Shown piece after piece: positions 1 to 8,392 of a DNA stretch of 64,000 nt. The translations under genes were made by a program, and so were the position numbers. Location of the stretch: assembly GCA_934098525.1 (NCBI GenBank), contig CAKONZ010000007.1, positions 16,769-80,768 of the forward strand. The letters run 5' to 3'. The notes beneath the pieces were generated by a model. That model did no database searches. It was given only the letters and a program-made list of their open reading frames with translations, and had not been told where the DNA came from. Source of the DNA: an uncultured Bacilli bacterium (lineage in GTDB: Bacteria; Bacillota_I; Bacilli_A; RF39; UBA660). Each line of letters opens with the position of its first letter. Position 1 is the first letter of the stretch.

Positions 1-2
1 CC

Positions 3-398
3 CCCAGTGGTAACATTGAAAACAATCTAAATAATGAATATTTAGACCTAGAAGAAGTAATAAAAAATAAATACATAGACTTTGTAATACCACAATTATA
101 CTATGGATTTGATAATCAAAATAAACCATTTGTAAAAACCCTAAAAGTATGGAATAACTATAATATAAACATGTACATAGCATTATCCTTATATAAATCA
201 GGAACAATTGACAAATTTGCAGGTACTGGAAGCAATGAATGGATAGAAAATGATAATATATTAAAAAGACAAATAATAACATCACGAAACTTTTCAAACT
301 ATAAAGGATTCTTTATCTTTAGATATTCTTATCTAGAAGAAAATAATAACTCTAACCTAAAAAATGAAATAAATAATATTGAAAAAATAATTAAATAA
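3..398 (+). CDS. GHL10/YngK-type glycosyl-hydrolase-like protein, C-terminal part
   Basis: The reading frame is open from the left edge of the window, so the 5' end is missing and only about 131 residues remain. The fragment begins PSGNIENN and contains DFVIPQLYYGF, a later NEWIEND...LKRQI stretch and GFFIFRYSYL. These resemble the C-terminal (beta/alpha)8-barrel strands of the GHL10 (DUF187/UPF0748, YngK-like) family, which are secreted hydrolase-like proteins of unproven substrate. An internal ATG at 171 is only a methionine inside the frame, not the start. No terminator follows; the next gene starts 72 bases later with its own Shine-Dalgarno. The family call rests on motif resemblance only. 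Confidence 0.65.
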   Translation, partial: PSGNIENNLNNEYLDLEEVIKNKYIDFVIPQLYYGFDNQNKPFVKTLKVWNNYNINMYIALSLYKSGTIDKFAGTGSNEWIENDNILKRQIITSRNFSNYKGFFIFRYSYLEENNNSNLKNEINNIEKIIK

Positions 399-470
399 GT
401 TTACTTTAAAAAAAATATTTGTTATACTTTAACTATAAAATAGGGGAATGGCTTAAGGAGATGTGTTACT

Positions 471-2288
471 TTGAATAAAAAAATATTATTTATATTATCA
501 ATATTATCTATTTTAATACCATTTAATATTTATGCCTTAACTGCAACACCTGAAATATCTTGTGAATCAACAAAAATCAAAAAAAATGAAGAAGTAAAAT
601 GTAAAATTACTGCTAACATAACAGATGGTCCTTTAGAAGGATTTAAAGCAAGCATTGATGATCCTAATTCATATTTTATTAGTGGTGTTAAATCTATAAC
701 AAAATCAGAAACTTTTCAAAATGGTAAAAAAGTTATTTTAGAAGAATTTACATTAAAAGCAGGAGATAAATCTGGAGAAGCTGTATTTAATATTACTAAC
801 ATAACAGATGGCAATAATAATCCTTTAAGTGTAGCATCTCTTTCTCAAACAATAAGAATACTAAACAACAATTCTAATTTAAATGATATAAAAATTAATG
901 GAGAAAGTATTAATGGTTTTACATCAACAAAAACAAATGGCTATGATTTATCAGTAAATAAAAAAACAATTAATATAGAAGCTGCTAAAAGTGATGCTAA
1001 TGCCACAGTAAAGGGTACAGGAGAAACAATACTATCATGTGGTGATAATAAAAGAGAAATAAAAGTTGAAGCAGAAGATAAAACAACAAAAGTATATACA
1101 TTAAATATTAAAAGAACATGTAGTGATGTATCAACTTTAAAAGGAATAACAATTTCATCTGGAATTTTATCACCTAATTTTGATAAAGATACAAAAGAAT
1201 ATAAAGTAGATGTTAGTAAAGATACTGATAAAATAACAATAACACCTATAAAAACAGATGAACAACAAGAAGTAAAGGGAGATATTGGTGAAAAAGAATT
1301 AAAATTTGGTAAAAATACCTTCAAAATAGAAGTAGTATCAGAAAAAGGAACTACAACAACTTATACATTAATTGTAACAAGAGAAGACTCAAGAGATGGA
1401 AATCGTTACTTAAGCTCAATCAAACTTAGCAGTGGTAAAATAATGTTTGATAAAGAAAAATATGAATACAATACCAAAGTATTATATGATGTAACTTCAA
1501 TAACAGTAGATGCTAAAGCAGAAAGTGCAACATCAAAAGTTGTAGTAGTAGGAAATAAAAACTTAACAGTAGGAAAAAATACAATAATAATTAAAGTAAC
1601 ATCTGAAAATGATGAAAGTACTAACTACAAAATTAATGTTACAAGATTAAACGAAGGAGAAACTTTAGGTAACAATGCCAATCTATCATCTATAGAAATA
1701 GGAAAATATAAATTAAAATTTGATCCAAATAAAACAGAATATATATTAGAAATAAAAGATGAAACAAAATTAAATATTTCTGTAACACCTGAAGATGAAA
1801 CATCTGTATATAAAATTGTAGGAAATTCTAATTTAAAAAATAAAAGTGTCATTAAAATCATAGTAGAAGCATTAGATGATACTACTAAGACATATAAAAT
1901 AACAATCAAAAAAACAAGTAATAAAATACCACTTATAATACTTGGATCAAGTATATTTGTAGCAATTGTTTTAATAACAATAATTATAATAGTAAATAAA
2001 AATAAAAACAAAAAAGATGAAGAAGAAGTAGCAATAAAAAAAGTAAAAACAAAAGTAATAAAAAAAGATGACAAAGAATTATTAGAAAAAGTAAATAAAC
2101 AACTAGATATTTTAGATCAGGAGGATGAATTAGAAAAACTAAATGAGTATGTTCCTGAACCAGTAATAGAAGAAGCTAAAGTTGAAGAAGTAAAAGAAGA
2201 ACATGGTGACACTAAAACATGTCCTTTATGTGGACATAAAATAGCATATGACTCAGCAATTTGTCCATATTGTAGAAAAAAATTCTAA
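471..2288 (+). CDS. membrane-anchored surface protein with four cadherin-like beta-sandwich repeats and a C-terminal zinc ribbon
   Basis: The start is TTG at 471, ten bases after AAGGAG. Residues 1-22 form a signal peptide. After an N-terminal beta-rich domain come four repeats starting near residues 132, 217, 309 and 400, each opening like SxLxxIxIxxG and ending in a YxLxVxR strand. This is the pattern of the cadherin-like beta-sandwich family (PF12733). A transmembrane helix lies at about 486-508, followed by a Lys/Glu-rich cytoplasmic tail and a zinc ribbon (CPLC...CPYC) in the last 25 residues. The protein therefore spans the membrane, with its repeats outside and a metal-binding tip inside. 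The function is unknown; a cell-surface sensor or adhesin is inference. Confidence 0.75.
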   Translation: MNKKILFILSILSILIPFNIYALTATPEISCESTKIKKNEEVKCKITANITDGPLEGFKASIDDPNSYFISGVKSITKSETFQNGKKVILEEFTLKAGDKSGEAVFNITNITDGNNNPLSVASLSQTIRILNNNSNLNDIKINGESINGFTSTKTNGYDLSVNKKTINIEAAKSDANATVKGTGETILSCGDNKREIKVEAEDKTTKVYTLNIKRTCSDVSTLKGITISSGILSPNFDKDTKEYKVDVSKDTDKITITPIKTDEQQEVKGDIGEKELKFGKNTFKIEVVSEKGTTTTYTLIVTREDSRDGNRYLSSIKLSSGKIMFDKEKYEYNTKVLYDVTSITVDAKAESATSKVVVVGNKNLTVGKNTIIIKVTSENDESTNYKINVTRLNEGETLGNNANLSSIEIGKYKLKFDPNKTEYILEIKDETKLNISVTPEDETSVYKIVGNSNLKNKSVIKIIVEALDDTTKTYKITIKKTSNKIPLIILGSSIFVAIVLITIIIIVNKNKNKKDEEEVAIKKVKTKVIKKDDKELLEKVNKQLDILDQEDELEKLNEYVPEPVIEEAKVEEVKEEHGDTKTCPLCGHKIAYDSAICPYCRKKF

Positions 2289-2295
2289 AATAAAC

Positions 2296-2324
2296 TTGAT
2301 TATTATAAAAAAATATAGTATATT
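2296..2324 (+). promoter_or_regulatory. rpsO promoter
   Basis: A -35 box TTGATT (2296-2301) and a -10 box TATATT (2319-2324) are separated by 17 bases, upstream of the rpsO leader. Confidence 0.55.
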
Positions 2325-2327
2325 ATA

Positions 2328-2398
2328 CATGTTCCATTTCTTGGATAAACGAAATCCTCATTTATCTAGGTATTGGTGAAAATTAATAGGAGGTAATT
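2328..2398 (+). promoter_or_regulatory. rpsO leader, possible S15 autoregulatory element
   Basis: The untranslated leader of about 70 bases can fold a GATAAA/TTTATC stem (about 2344-2366) ahead of the Shine-Dalgarno AGGAGG. Ribosomal protein S15 represses its own mRNA through leader structures in many bacteria, so autoregulation is likely, but the consensus could not be checked here. Confidence 0.3.
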
Positions 2399-2668
2399 AT
2401 GGCTTTAACAAAAGATAAAAAACAAGAAATAATTAAGAAATTTGCTAAAAATGAAAAAGATACAGGATCTGTAGAAGTTCAAATAGCAATATTAACTGAA
2501 GAAATAAAAAATTTGACTGATCATTTAAAAGAACATAAACATGATTATCATTCAAATCGTGGCTTACTAAAAAAAGTAGGACACAGAAGAAGTTTACTTA
2601 ATTATTTAAGAAAAAATGATGTAGTAAAATATCGTGAAGTTGTAAAAGAATTAGGATTAAGAAAGTAG
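2399..2668 (+). CDS. rpsO: 30S ribosomal protein S15
   Basis: The 89-residue product has the normal S15 length. S15 is a primary 16S rRNA binder in the platform of the small subunit. Recognisable family features are TGSVEVQIA near the start, the HLKEHKHDYHSNRGL segment and GHRRSLLNYL. The ATG follows TAGGAGGTAATT. The rpsO-pnp order is the usual bacterial arrangement and the intervening terminator allows separate levels of the two products. Confidence 0.97.
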   Translation: MALTKDKKQEIIKKFAKNEKDTGSVEVQIAILTEEIKNLTDHLKEHKHDYHSNRGLLKKVGHRRSLLNYLRKNDVVKYREVVKELGLRK

Positions 2669-2690
2669 GCACTATTTTTTAGTGTCTTTT
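2668..2690 (+). terminator. terminator between rpsO and pnp
   Basis: GGCACTA (2668-2674) pairs with TAGTGTC (2680-2686), with one G-T pair, followed by a T-run. Probably partial read-through into pnp. Confidence 0.6.
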
Positions 2691-2709
2691 ATTTTTATTG
2701 GAGGAAGAT

Positions 2710-4833
2710 ATGAAGAAAACATTTGAATACGACTTTAGAGGTCGTAAAATTGTTGTTGAAATAGGAGAATTAGCAAAACAAGCAGCATCATCTTGCTTAG
2801 TTAGATATGGTGATACTGTTATTTTAACAGCAGTAGCAAGAGGTAAAGAACCAACTACTGGGGATTTCTTTCCTTTAATGGTTTTATACCAAGAAAAACA
2901 ATATTCAGTAGGAAAAATACCAGGTGGTTTTATAAAAAGAGAAGGTAGGCCAACAGAAAATGCTACTCTAGCAGCAAGACTAATTGATAGGCCAATTAGA
3001 CCTTTATTTCCAGAAGGATTTAGAAATGAAATACAAATCGTAAATACTGTATTATCTGTTGATACAAATAACTCACCAGAACTTACAGCCTTATTTGGAT
3101 CATCACTTGCTTTATCAATAAGCGATTTACCATTTGGGGGCCCAGTCGCAGGAGTTGTAGTAGGTAGAGTTGATAATGAATTTATTATCAATCCAACACC
3201 AGAACAACAAGAAAAAAGTGATATATATTTAACTGTAGCAGGTACAAAAGATGCTATCAATATGGTAGAATCAAGTGCAAAAGAAGTATCAGAAGAAGAT
3301 ATGTTAGAAGCATTAATGTATGGTCATGAAGCAGTAAAAGAATTAATTGCTTTTGAAGAAAAAATAGTAAACGAAATAGGAGTAGAAAAGAAAGAATATC
3401 CTATAATAAAAATTGATGAAGAAATCAACTCAAAAGTAAGAGATTTAATCACAGTAAGAATGATTAATGCTATCCAAATAGAAGAAAAATTAGCTCGTCA
3501 AGATAAAATAGATGAATTACATCAAGAAGTATTAGAAAAATTTGAAGAACTATATAAAGAAAAAGAAGAAAAAGAAAGAGAAGAAATCTTAAAACAAGTT
3601 GAACAAGTATTAAATAATATCGAATATGAAGAAGTAAGAAGACTAATTACAGAAGAACATATAAGACCTGATGGTAGAAAAGTAGATGAAATAAGACCAC
3701 TTGATTCACAAGTAGACATATTACCAAGAACACATGGTTCAGCTCTATTTACAAGAGGACAAACTCAAGTACTTAGTATTACAACACTAGGTTCAATTAG
3801 TGAATATCAAATTTTAGATGGTTTATCTGATGAAGAAGGAAAAAGATTTATGCATCACTATAACTTCCCAGCTTTTTCAGTTGGTGAAACAGGAAGATAT
3901 TCATCACCTGGAAGAAGAGAAATTGGTCATGGTGCTTTAGGAGAAAAAGCTTTATCACAAGTATTACCATCAGAAGAAGAATTCCCATACACAATAAGAA
4001 CAGTAGCAGAAGTTTTAGAAAGTAATGGGTCCTCATCTCAAGCATCAATATGTGCAGGATGCATGAGTTTAATGGCTGCTGGAGTACCAATAAAAGATAT
4101 GGTAGCAGGAATTGCAATGGGGCTTATAACTAAAGATGATAAATATACAATTTTAACAGACATTCAAGGCCTAGAAGATCATTTAGGAGACATGGACTTT
4201 AAAGTTGCTGGTACAAAAAATGGTATTTGTGCTCTACAAATGGATATAAAAATACAAGGAATAACAAAACAAATCCTAAAAGAAGCTTTAGCACAGGCTA
4301 AAAAAGCTAGATTTGAAATACTAGAAAACATGAAAACAGCAATCAGCGAACCAAGAAAAGAATTATCACCTTATGCACCAAAAATAAAACAAATTCAAAT
4401 CAAAGAATCACAAATAAAAGATGTTATTGGTAGAGGTGGAGAAGTAATAACAAAAATAATTCAAGATGCAAGTGGTGTTGAAAGTGTCAATGATAAAAAT
4501 GCAGTAAAAATAGATATTGAAGATGACGGTAGAGTTATTCTATATCATACTGATTATAAAGTAATTGATAAAGCAATTGAATTGATTCAAAATATAACAA
4601 GAGAAGTAGAAGAAGGAAAAATCTATAATGCCAAAGTAACAAAAGTAGAACCATTTGGCTGCTTTGTAGAAATTTGGCCAGGATGTGAAGGCTTAGTACA
4701 TATTTCAAAACTATCAAAAGATCGTGTTGAAAAAACAGAAGACGTAGTAAAAGTTGGTGATGAAATTGTAGTAAAAGCAATTGGAACAGATAACAAAGGA
4801 AGACTAAACTTCTCTAGAAAAGATGCTATGTAG
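2710..4833 (+). CDS. pnp: polyribonucleotide nucleotidyltransferase (PNPase)
   Basis: PNPase is a phosphorolytic 3'-5' exoribonuclease acting in mRNA decay. The 707 residues contain two RNase PH domains (the second with RPDGR, FMHHYNFPAFSVGE and NGSSSQAS), a KH domain with IGRGGEVI near residue 568 and an S1 domain starting near 635 (FGCFVEIWPGCEGLVHISKLS). A longer in-frame start, TTG at 2698, overlaps the Shine-Dalgarno GGAGGA (2700-2705), so ATG 2710 is chosen. A strong terminator follows the stop codon immediately. Order and length are typical of Bacillota. Confidence 0.97.
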   Translation: MKKTFEYDFRGRKIVVEIGELAKQAASSCLVRYGDTVILTAVARGKEPTTGDFFPLMVLYQEKQYSVGKIPGGFIKREGRPTENATLAARLIDRPIRPLFPEGFRNEIQIVNTVLSVDTNNSPELTALFGSSLALSISDLPFGGPVAGVVVGRVDNEFIINPTPEQQEKSDIYLTVAGTKDAINMVESSAKEVSEEDMLEALMYGHEAVKELIAFEEKIVNEIGVEKKEYPIIKIDEEINSKVRDLITVRMINAIQIEEKLARQDKIDELHQEVLEKFEELYKEKEEKEREEILKQVEQVLNNIEYEEVRRLITEEHIRPDGRKVDEIRPLDSQVDILPRTHGSALFTRGQTQVLSITTLGSISEYQILDGLSDEEGKRFMHHYNFPAFSVGETGRYSSPGRREIGHGALGEKALSQVLPSEEEFPYTIRTVAEVLESNGSSSQASICAGCMSLMAAGVPIKDMVAGIAMGLITKDDKYTILTDIQGLEDHLGDMDFKVAGTKNGICALQMDIKIQGITKQILKEALAQAKKARFEILENMKTAISEPRKELSPYAPKIKQIQIKESQIKDVIGRGGEVITKIIQDASGVESVNDKNAVKIDIEDDGRVILYHTDYKVIDKAIELIQNITREVEEGKIYNAKVTKVEPFGCFVEIWPGCEGLVHISKLSKDRVEKTEDVVKVGDEIVVKAIGTDNKGRLNFSRKDAM

Positions 4834-4859
4834 AACTAATTTATTAGTTCTTTTTTTTT
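4833..4859 (+). terminator. pnp terminator
   Basis: GAACTAAT (4833-4840) pairs perfectly with ATTAGTTC (4843-4850), followed by nine T residues. Confidence 0.85.
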
Positions 4860-4914
4860 ATTAATTTAGGTCAAAATAATATATATGGTTAAAAATATAT
4901 CAGGAGGGTTTGAA

Positions 4915-5934
4915 ATGAAAAAAATAATTATATTTTTAACTATAATATTTCCTATAAATGTATTAGCGCAAAATATTTATAGTGATAACTACTATATAGA
5001 AGGAGAAAATGATAAAAATTATCCATATAAAGACACATATATAGAAAAAGAAAGTACTTATCAAAAAGAATATCCAGAAGAAAAGAAAAACAGAACAATA
5101 ATAAAAGAAGAAAAAGATGGTTATAGAAATCTAAAAAAAGTAAATAGAATAGTAATAAGAAACTTCTCATTAGTGGATACAATAAGAATAACTGAAATAG
5201 AAATAACCTATAAAGAAAAAGAAATAGACTATCAAGCTTCTTGCTTAAGATGTTCTGGATTTGCTCAATATAATTTGAATAATAAATTTTTATCAGATTC
5301 AGATGGATATCTTAGATATAATTCCATAATAGACTTAAAATTAAATAATTATTATGATCCAGAATATTTAAATATCAAAATAACATTCTATTTCAACGAA
5401 AAAGATATATCATTCACAATGTATTGGTATGACAACATAAAAGATGATGACATAAAAATGCCTAAAAATAATAATAAAGAATACATTGTATTCAAAGATA
5501 CTATTGAAAAAGAAAAAATGAATGTAGTAAATAAATATATATATCAAAAAAACTACACTCTAGAAGAAGAAAATATTAAAAAATATCTATGGGATGATGA
5601 AATATCTCTTGAACATAATAAATACTATAAAAAAGATAAAATAACATTATATAAATATATTGATAAACTATATAGATATTATTTAACATGTAATAACGAA
5701 GAAAAAATTATATATAAAAATCAAACAATATATGAACCTATAGAAAAACTAACTACATTAGAAAAAGAAAAAATAATAGAAAATAAAAAAGAAACAATAA
5801 AAATATCAAATATTGTTGAAAAAAATAATAAAAAAAACAGCAAATTCTACAAATTTAGATACATCTACTTATCTATAATAGGTGTAACATTATTCCTACT
5901 TGGATACATGCTAATAAAATTATTAAAGGAGTAG
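4915..5934 (+). CDS. secreted/membrane protein of unknown function upstream of spoIIAA
   Basis: Not recognised. ATG 4915 follows CAGGAGGG; an earlier ATG at 4885 lies before that ribosome-binding site and is rejected. The 339-residue product has a signal peptide (MKKIIIFLTIIFPINVLAQ), a long polar Tyr/Lys/Glu-rich ectodomain with a CLRCSG cysteine pair, and a C-terminal transmembrane helix ending just before the stop. It sits two bases upstream of spoIIAA, whose Shine-Dalgarno lies inside its last codons, so it is probably co-transcribed with the sporulation genes. A membrane role linked to sporulation is inference from position only. Confidence 0.6.
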   Translation: MKKIIIFLTIIFPINVLAQNIYSDNYYIEGENDKNYPYKDTYIEKESTYQKEYPEEKKNRTIIKEEKDGYRNLKKVNRIVIRNFSLVDTIRITEIEITYKEKEIDYQASCLRCSGFAQYNLNNKFLSDSDGYLRYNSIIDLKLNNYYDPEYLNIKITFYFNEKDISFTMYWYDNIKDDDIKMPKNNNKEYIVFKDTIEKEKMNVVNKYIYQKNYTLEEENIKKYLWDDEISLEHNKYYKKDKITLYKYIDKLYRYYLTCNNEEKIIYKNQTIYEPIEKLTTLEKEKIIENKKETIKISNIVEKNNKKNSKFYKFRYIYLSIIGVTLFLLGYMLIKLLKE

Positions 5935-5936
5935 AT

Positions 5937-6272
5937 ATGCTTGAAATAGATATGGAATTTAAAAAGGGTATTCTAATAGTCAGAACAAAAGGGAGATTAG
6001 ATATAAATACATATCACCAATTAGATAAAGAATTAAATGATATCGTAGTAAATAATGGAATAAAATATCTATTACTTAATATAACTAATTTAGATTACCT
6101 TGATGAATATGGATTAAAAGTAATAAGAAACAACTATATAAATATAATGAAAAATAAAGGTAAATTATTATTATGTGGTACCGATAAAATATTAGATTAT
6201 AACATAAACATAAACGATACATTATATCAAATAAAGAAAGAAGAAGGTGCATTCCAATTAATACAAATATAA
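5937..6272 (+). CDS. spoIIAA: anti-sigma-F factor antagonist SpoIIAA, phosphorylation site replaced
   Basis: A STAS-domain protein of 111 residues aligning along its whole length with Bacillus SpoIIAA (start EIDMEFKKG, core LLLNITNLDYLD, then GLKVI). In Bacillus, SpoIIAA is phosphorylated on Ser58 of a DSSG motif by the kinase/anti-sigma SpoIIAB, and unphosphorylated SpoIIAA frees sigma-F. Here the motif reads D56-E57-Y58-G59, so both serines are missing and the phosphoacceptor position is Glu. No spoIIAB lies between this gene and the sigma gene, as it would in the canonical operon. The Shine-Dalgarno AAAGGAG precedes the ATG. Confidence 0.85.
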   Translation: MLEIDMEFKKGILIVRTKGRLDINTYHQLDKELNDIVVNNGIKYLLLNITNLDYLDEYGLKVIRNNYINIMKNKGKLLLCGTDKILDYNININDTLYQIKKEEGAFQLIQI

Positions 6273-6907
6273 ATGTTTTAGAATATGATAAATTAATTTA
6301 TTCTATAATAAATAAATATACCAATTATTTTGAAAAAGATGATTTATATCAAGTAGCAATATTAGGTTTATTAGATGCTTTAAAAAATTATAAAGATGAT
6401 CAAAAAACAAAATTTTCAACTTATGCTTACTTCTATATTATTGGAGAAATAAAAAAATATATCAGAGAATCAAAACTAATAAAAATAAGTAAAGACCTAA
6501 CAAAACTAAATTCAAGTATAGAAAAAGCCAAAAATATCTTACAACAAAAACTAAATAAAGAACCAAGTGATTATGAACTATCCTTATTCCTAGAAATTGA
6601 TATAGATAAAATACAAGAAGCAAAAAACGCCAATTTAATATTAAAAAGTTTAGATTATGAAAATGATAATGAAAATGAATTATATGATTTCATTGGATAT
6701 AATGAAGGAAGTTATAACATAGATCATATATTATTAAAAGAAGAATTAAAAAAACTATCAAAAGAAGAACAAATACTAATATTAAAAAGATATAAAGAAG
6801 GATTAACCCAAACTGAAATATCAAAAGAATTAGGAGTATCACAAGTAAAAATTTCAAGACAAGAAAAAGACATATTAACAAGATTAAGAACTAGAATGAC
6901 AAACTAG
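6257..6907 (+). CDS. sigF: forespore RNA polymerase sigma factor (SigF/SigG type), non-canonical start
   Basis: The frame encodes a sigma-70 family protein: region 2 with DDLYQVAILGLLDALKNY, KFSTYAYFYIIGEIKKYIRE, region 3, and region 4 ending LTQTEISKELGVSQVKIS. These match SigF closely. The frame is open from 6203 but contains no ATG, GTG or TTG before the conserved region 2. The best-placed start is ATT 6257, nine bases after AGAAGG, inside the end of spoIIAA; ATA, or a -1 frameshift out of spoIIAA, are alternatives. About 216 residues from ATT. Its location after spoIIAA and before spoVA genes matches the Bacillus order minus spoIIAB. The family is certain; the exact start is not. Confidence 0.8.
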   Translation: MNTNINVLEYDKLIYSIINKYTNYFEKDDLYQVAILGLLDALKNYKDDQKTKFSTYAYFYIIGEIKKYIRESKLIKISKDLTKLNSSIEKAKNILQQKLNKEPSDYELSLFLEIDIDKIQEAKNANLILKSLDYENDNENELYDFIGYNEGSYNIDHILLKEELKKLSKEEQILILKRYKEGLTQTEISKELGVSQVKISRQEKDILTRLRTRMTN

Positions 6908-6915
6908 TTCTTTTT
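6886..6915 (+). terminator. terminator overlapping the sigma gene stop codon
   Basis: AAGAACTAG (6886-6894) pairs perfectly with CTAGTTCTT (6904-6912), followed by T residues. The right arm contains the sigma stop codon (TAG 6905-6907), so the sigF transcript ends directly at the gene and spoVAC probably has separate input. Confidence 0.75.
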
Positions 6916-6960
6916 AGTATAAAAAAATAAAAACCACCAATAATAAAAATGGTGATATTT

Positions 6961-7395
6961 ATGAAATATGTAGATTATCAAAAAATTGTTGATAACCACA
7001 AACCCAAAGAAAAAAGATTACAAAATGCTTTAATAGCCTTTCTAATTGGAGGGTTAATAGGAATGTTAGGAAACTTTTTAAAAGAATTCTATTCATCATT
7101 TGGCATACCAAGTAGTTATGCAGGAGTACTTATGATAATAACCTTAATATTTATAGCGTGCTTATTTACAGCATTAGGATTTTTCGATAGTTTTGTAAAA
7201 TTTGGAAAAATGGGAGTAATAATTCCTATAACAGGATTTGCCCATTCAATGCAAAGTGCAACCTTAGATCATAAAAAAGAAGGACTAATATTTGGTTTTG
7301 GAAGCAATATGTTCAATTTAGCAGGATCAGTAATACTATATGGTGTATTATCAGCATACATATTTGGAATAATAAGGTACTTAATAGGAGGTTAA
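6961..7395 (+). CDS. spoVAC: stage V sporulation protein AC
   Basis: A small multi-pass membrane protein of 144 residues. SpoVAC is part of the forespore inner-membrane SpoVA channel that imports dipicolinic acid and releases it during germination. Family features include the polar N-terminus, the glycine-rich membrane segments (LIGGLIGMLGN), GFFDSFVKFGKMGVIIPITG and the loop with HSMQSATLDHKKEG. ATG 6961 is preferred over the in-frame ATG 6949 because GGTGAT lies between them. spoVAD follows after one base. Confidence 0.9.
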   Translation: MKYVDYQKIVDNHKPKEKRLQNALIAFLIGGLIGMLGNFLKEFYSSFGIPSSYAGVLMIITLIFIACLFTALGFFDSFVKFGKMGVIIPITGFAHSMQSATLDHKKEGLIFGFGSNMFNLAGSVILYGVLSAYIFGIIRYLIGG

Positions 7396-7396
7396 T

Positions 7397-8392
7397 ATGA
7401 CATATAAAATCAATAACGTATATGTATTAGATGCATCAACAGTAGCTGGACCAATAGAAGTAGAAGGTCCATTAGTAAAATGCTTTGATAAAATATATGA
7501 TGACTACTACATGGATAAAAAATCATTAGAATTATCAGAAGTTAAACTCCAGAAAGATGCAATTGATATACTACTAAACAAAACAGGAAAAAATATAAAA
7601 GACATAGATTTATTAGTAGGAGGAGACTTACAAAATCAAATAACAGCAACATCTCATGCTGCTAACTATTCTCATCTACCTTTCCTAGGAATATATTCAG
7701 CTTGTGCAACAAGTATGGAAAGTATAATAATAGCATCAAACTTTATTGAATCAAAAAAAATAAACAATGCTATATGTGTAACAAGTTCACATAACTTAAC
7801 AAGTGAAAAACAATTCAGAAATCCTATAGAATACGGAGCACCAAAACCAAAAACAGCAACCTTTACATCAACTGGAGGAGCTTCAATCTTATTAACAAAT
7901 GAAAAAACAAATATTAAAATAACATCAGCTACAATTGGAAAAATAATAGACATGAATCAAAAAGATCCTAACAATATGGGAGCAGTAATGGCACCTGCCG
8001 CAGCAGATACAATATATAACCACATAACATCATTAAATGAAAAAATAGAAGATTATGATCTTATCCTAACTGGAGATTTAGGTATTTATGGAAGAGAAAT
8101 ACTAAAAGAATATATGAAAAAAGAATATAATATAAATTTAGAAAAAAATTATAATGATTGTGGCGTTATGTTATATGATTTAAATAAACAAAATGAAATA
8201 ACAGCAGGAGGATCAGGTCCTGTATGTAGTGCTCTAGTTAACTATGGATACATACTAAAAATGATGAAAATAAAAAAATACAAAAAAGTATTATTTGTAA
8301 CAACAGGAGCCTTATTCTCTCCAATATTTACATTTGAAAAAGAAAATATATTACCAATAGCACATGCAGTATGTATGGAGGTAGTAGAATGA
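7397..8392 (+). CDS. spoVAD: stage V sporulation protein AD
   Basis: A thiolase-fold protein of 331 residues. SpoVAD binds dipicolinic acid at the spore inner membrane and works with SpoVAC and SpoVAE. Visible features are STVAGPIEVEGPL near the start, DLLVGGDLQNQ, the thiolase-like SACATSMES segment, ATFTSTGGASILL and the AGGSGPVCSALVNYG segment. ATG 7397 follows TAGGAGGTTAAT. Its TGA stop (8390-8392) overlaps the spoVAE ATG, indicating translational coupling. Confidence 0.93.
   Translation: MTYKINNVYVLDASTVAGPIEVEGPLVKCFDKIYDDYYMDKKSLELSEVKLQKDAIDILLNKTGKNIKDIDLLVGGDLQNQITATSHAANYSHLPFLGIYSACATSMESIIIASNFIESKKINNAICVTSSHNLTSEKQFRNPIEYGAPKPKTATFTSTGGASILLTNEKTNIKITSATIGKIIDMNQKDPNNMGAVMAPAAADTIYNHITSLNEKIEDYDLILTGDLGIYGREILKEYMKKEYNINLEKNYNDCGVMLYDLNKQNEITAGGSGPVCSALVNYGYILKMMKIKKYKKVLFVTTGALFSPIFTFEKENILPIAHAVCMEVVE

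Noticed and set aside
941..1324. Minus-strand open frame inside the cadherin-like gene, and similar Leu/Ile/Phe-rich frames opposite many genes
   Set aside because: They are antisense shadows of Lys/Asn-rich genes, without ribosome-binding sites or recognisable domains.
6969..7395. Assigning the sigma factor to SigG instead of SigF
   Set aside because: Position directly after spoIIAA and before the spoVA genes is the sigF position; sigG normally lies with sigE/spoIIGA. Sequence alone does not settle it.
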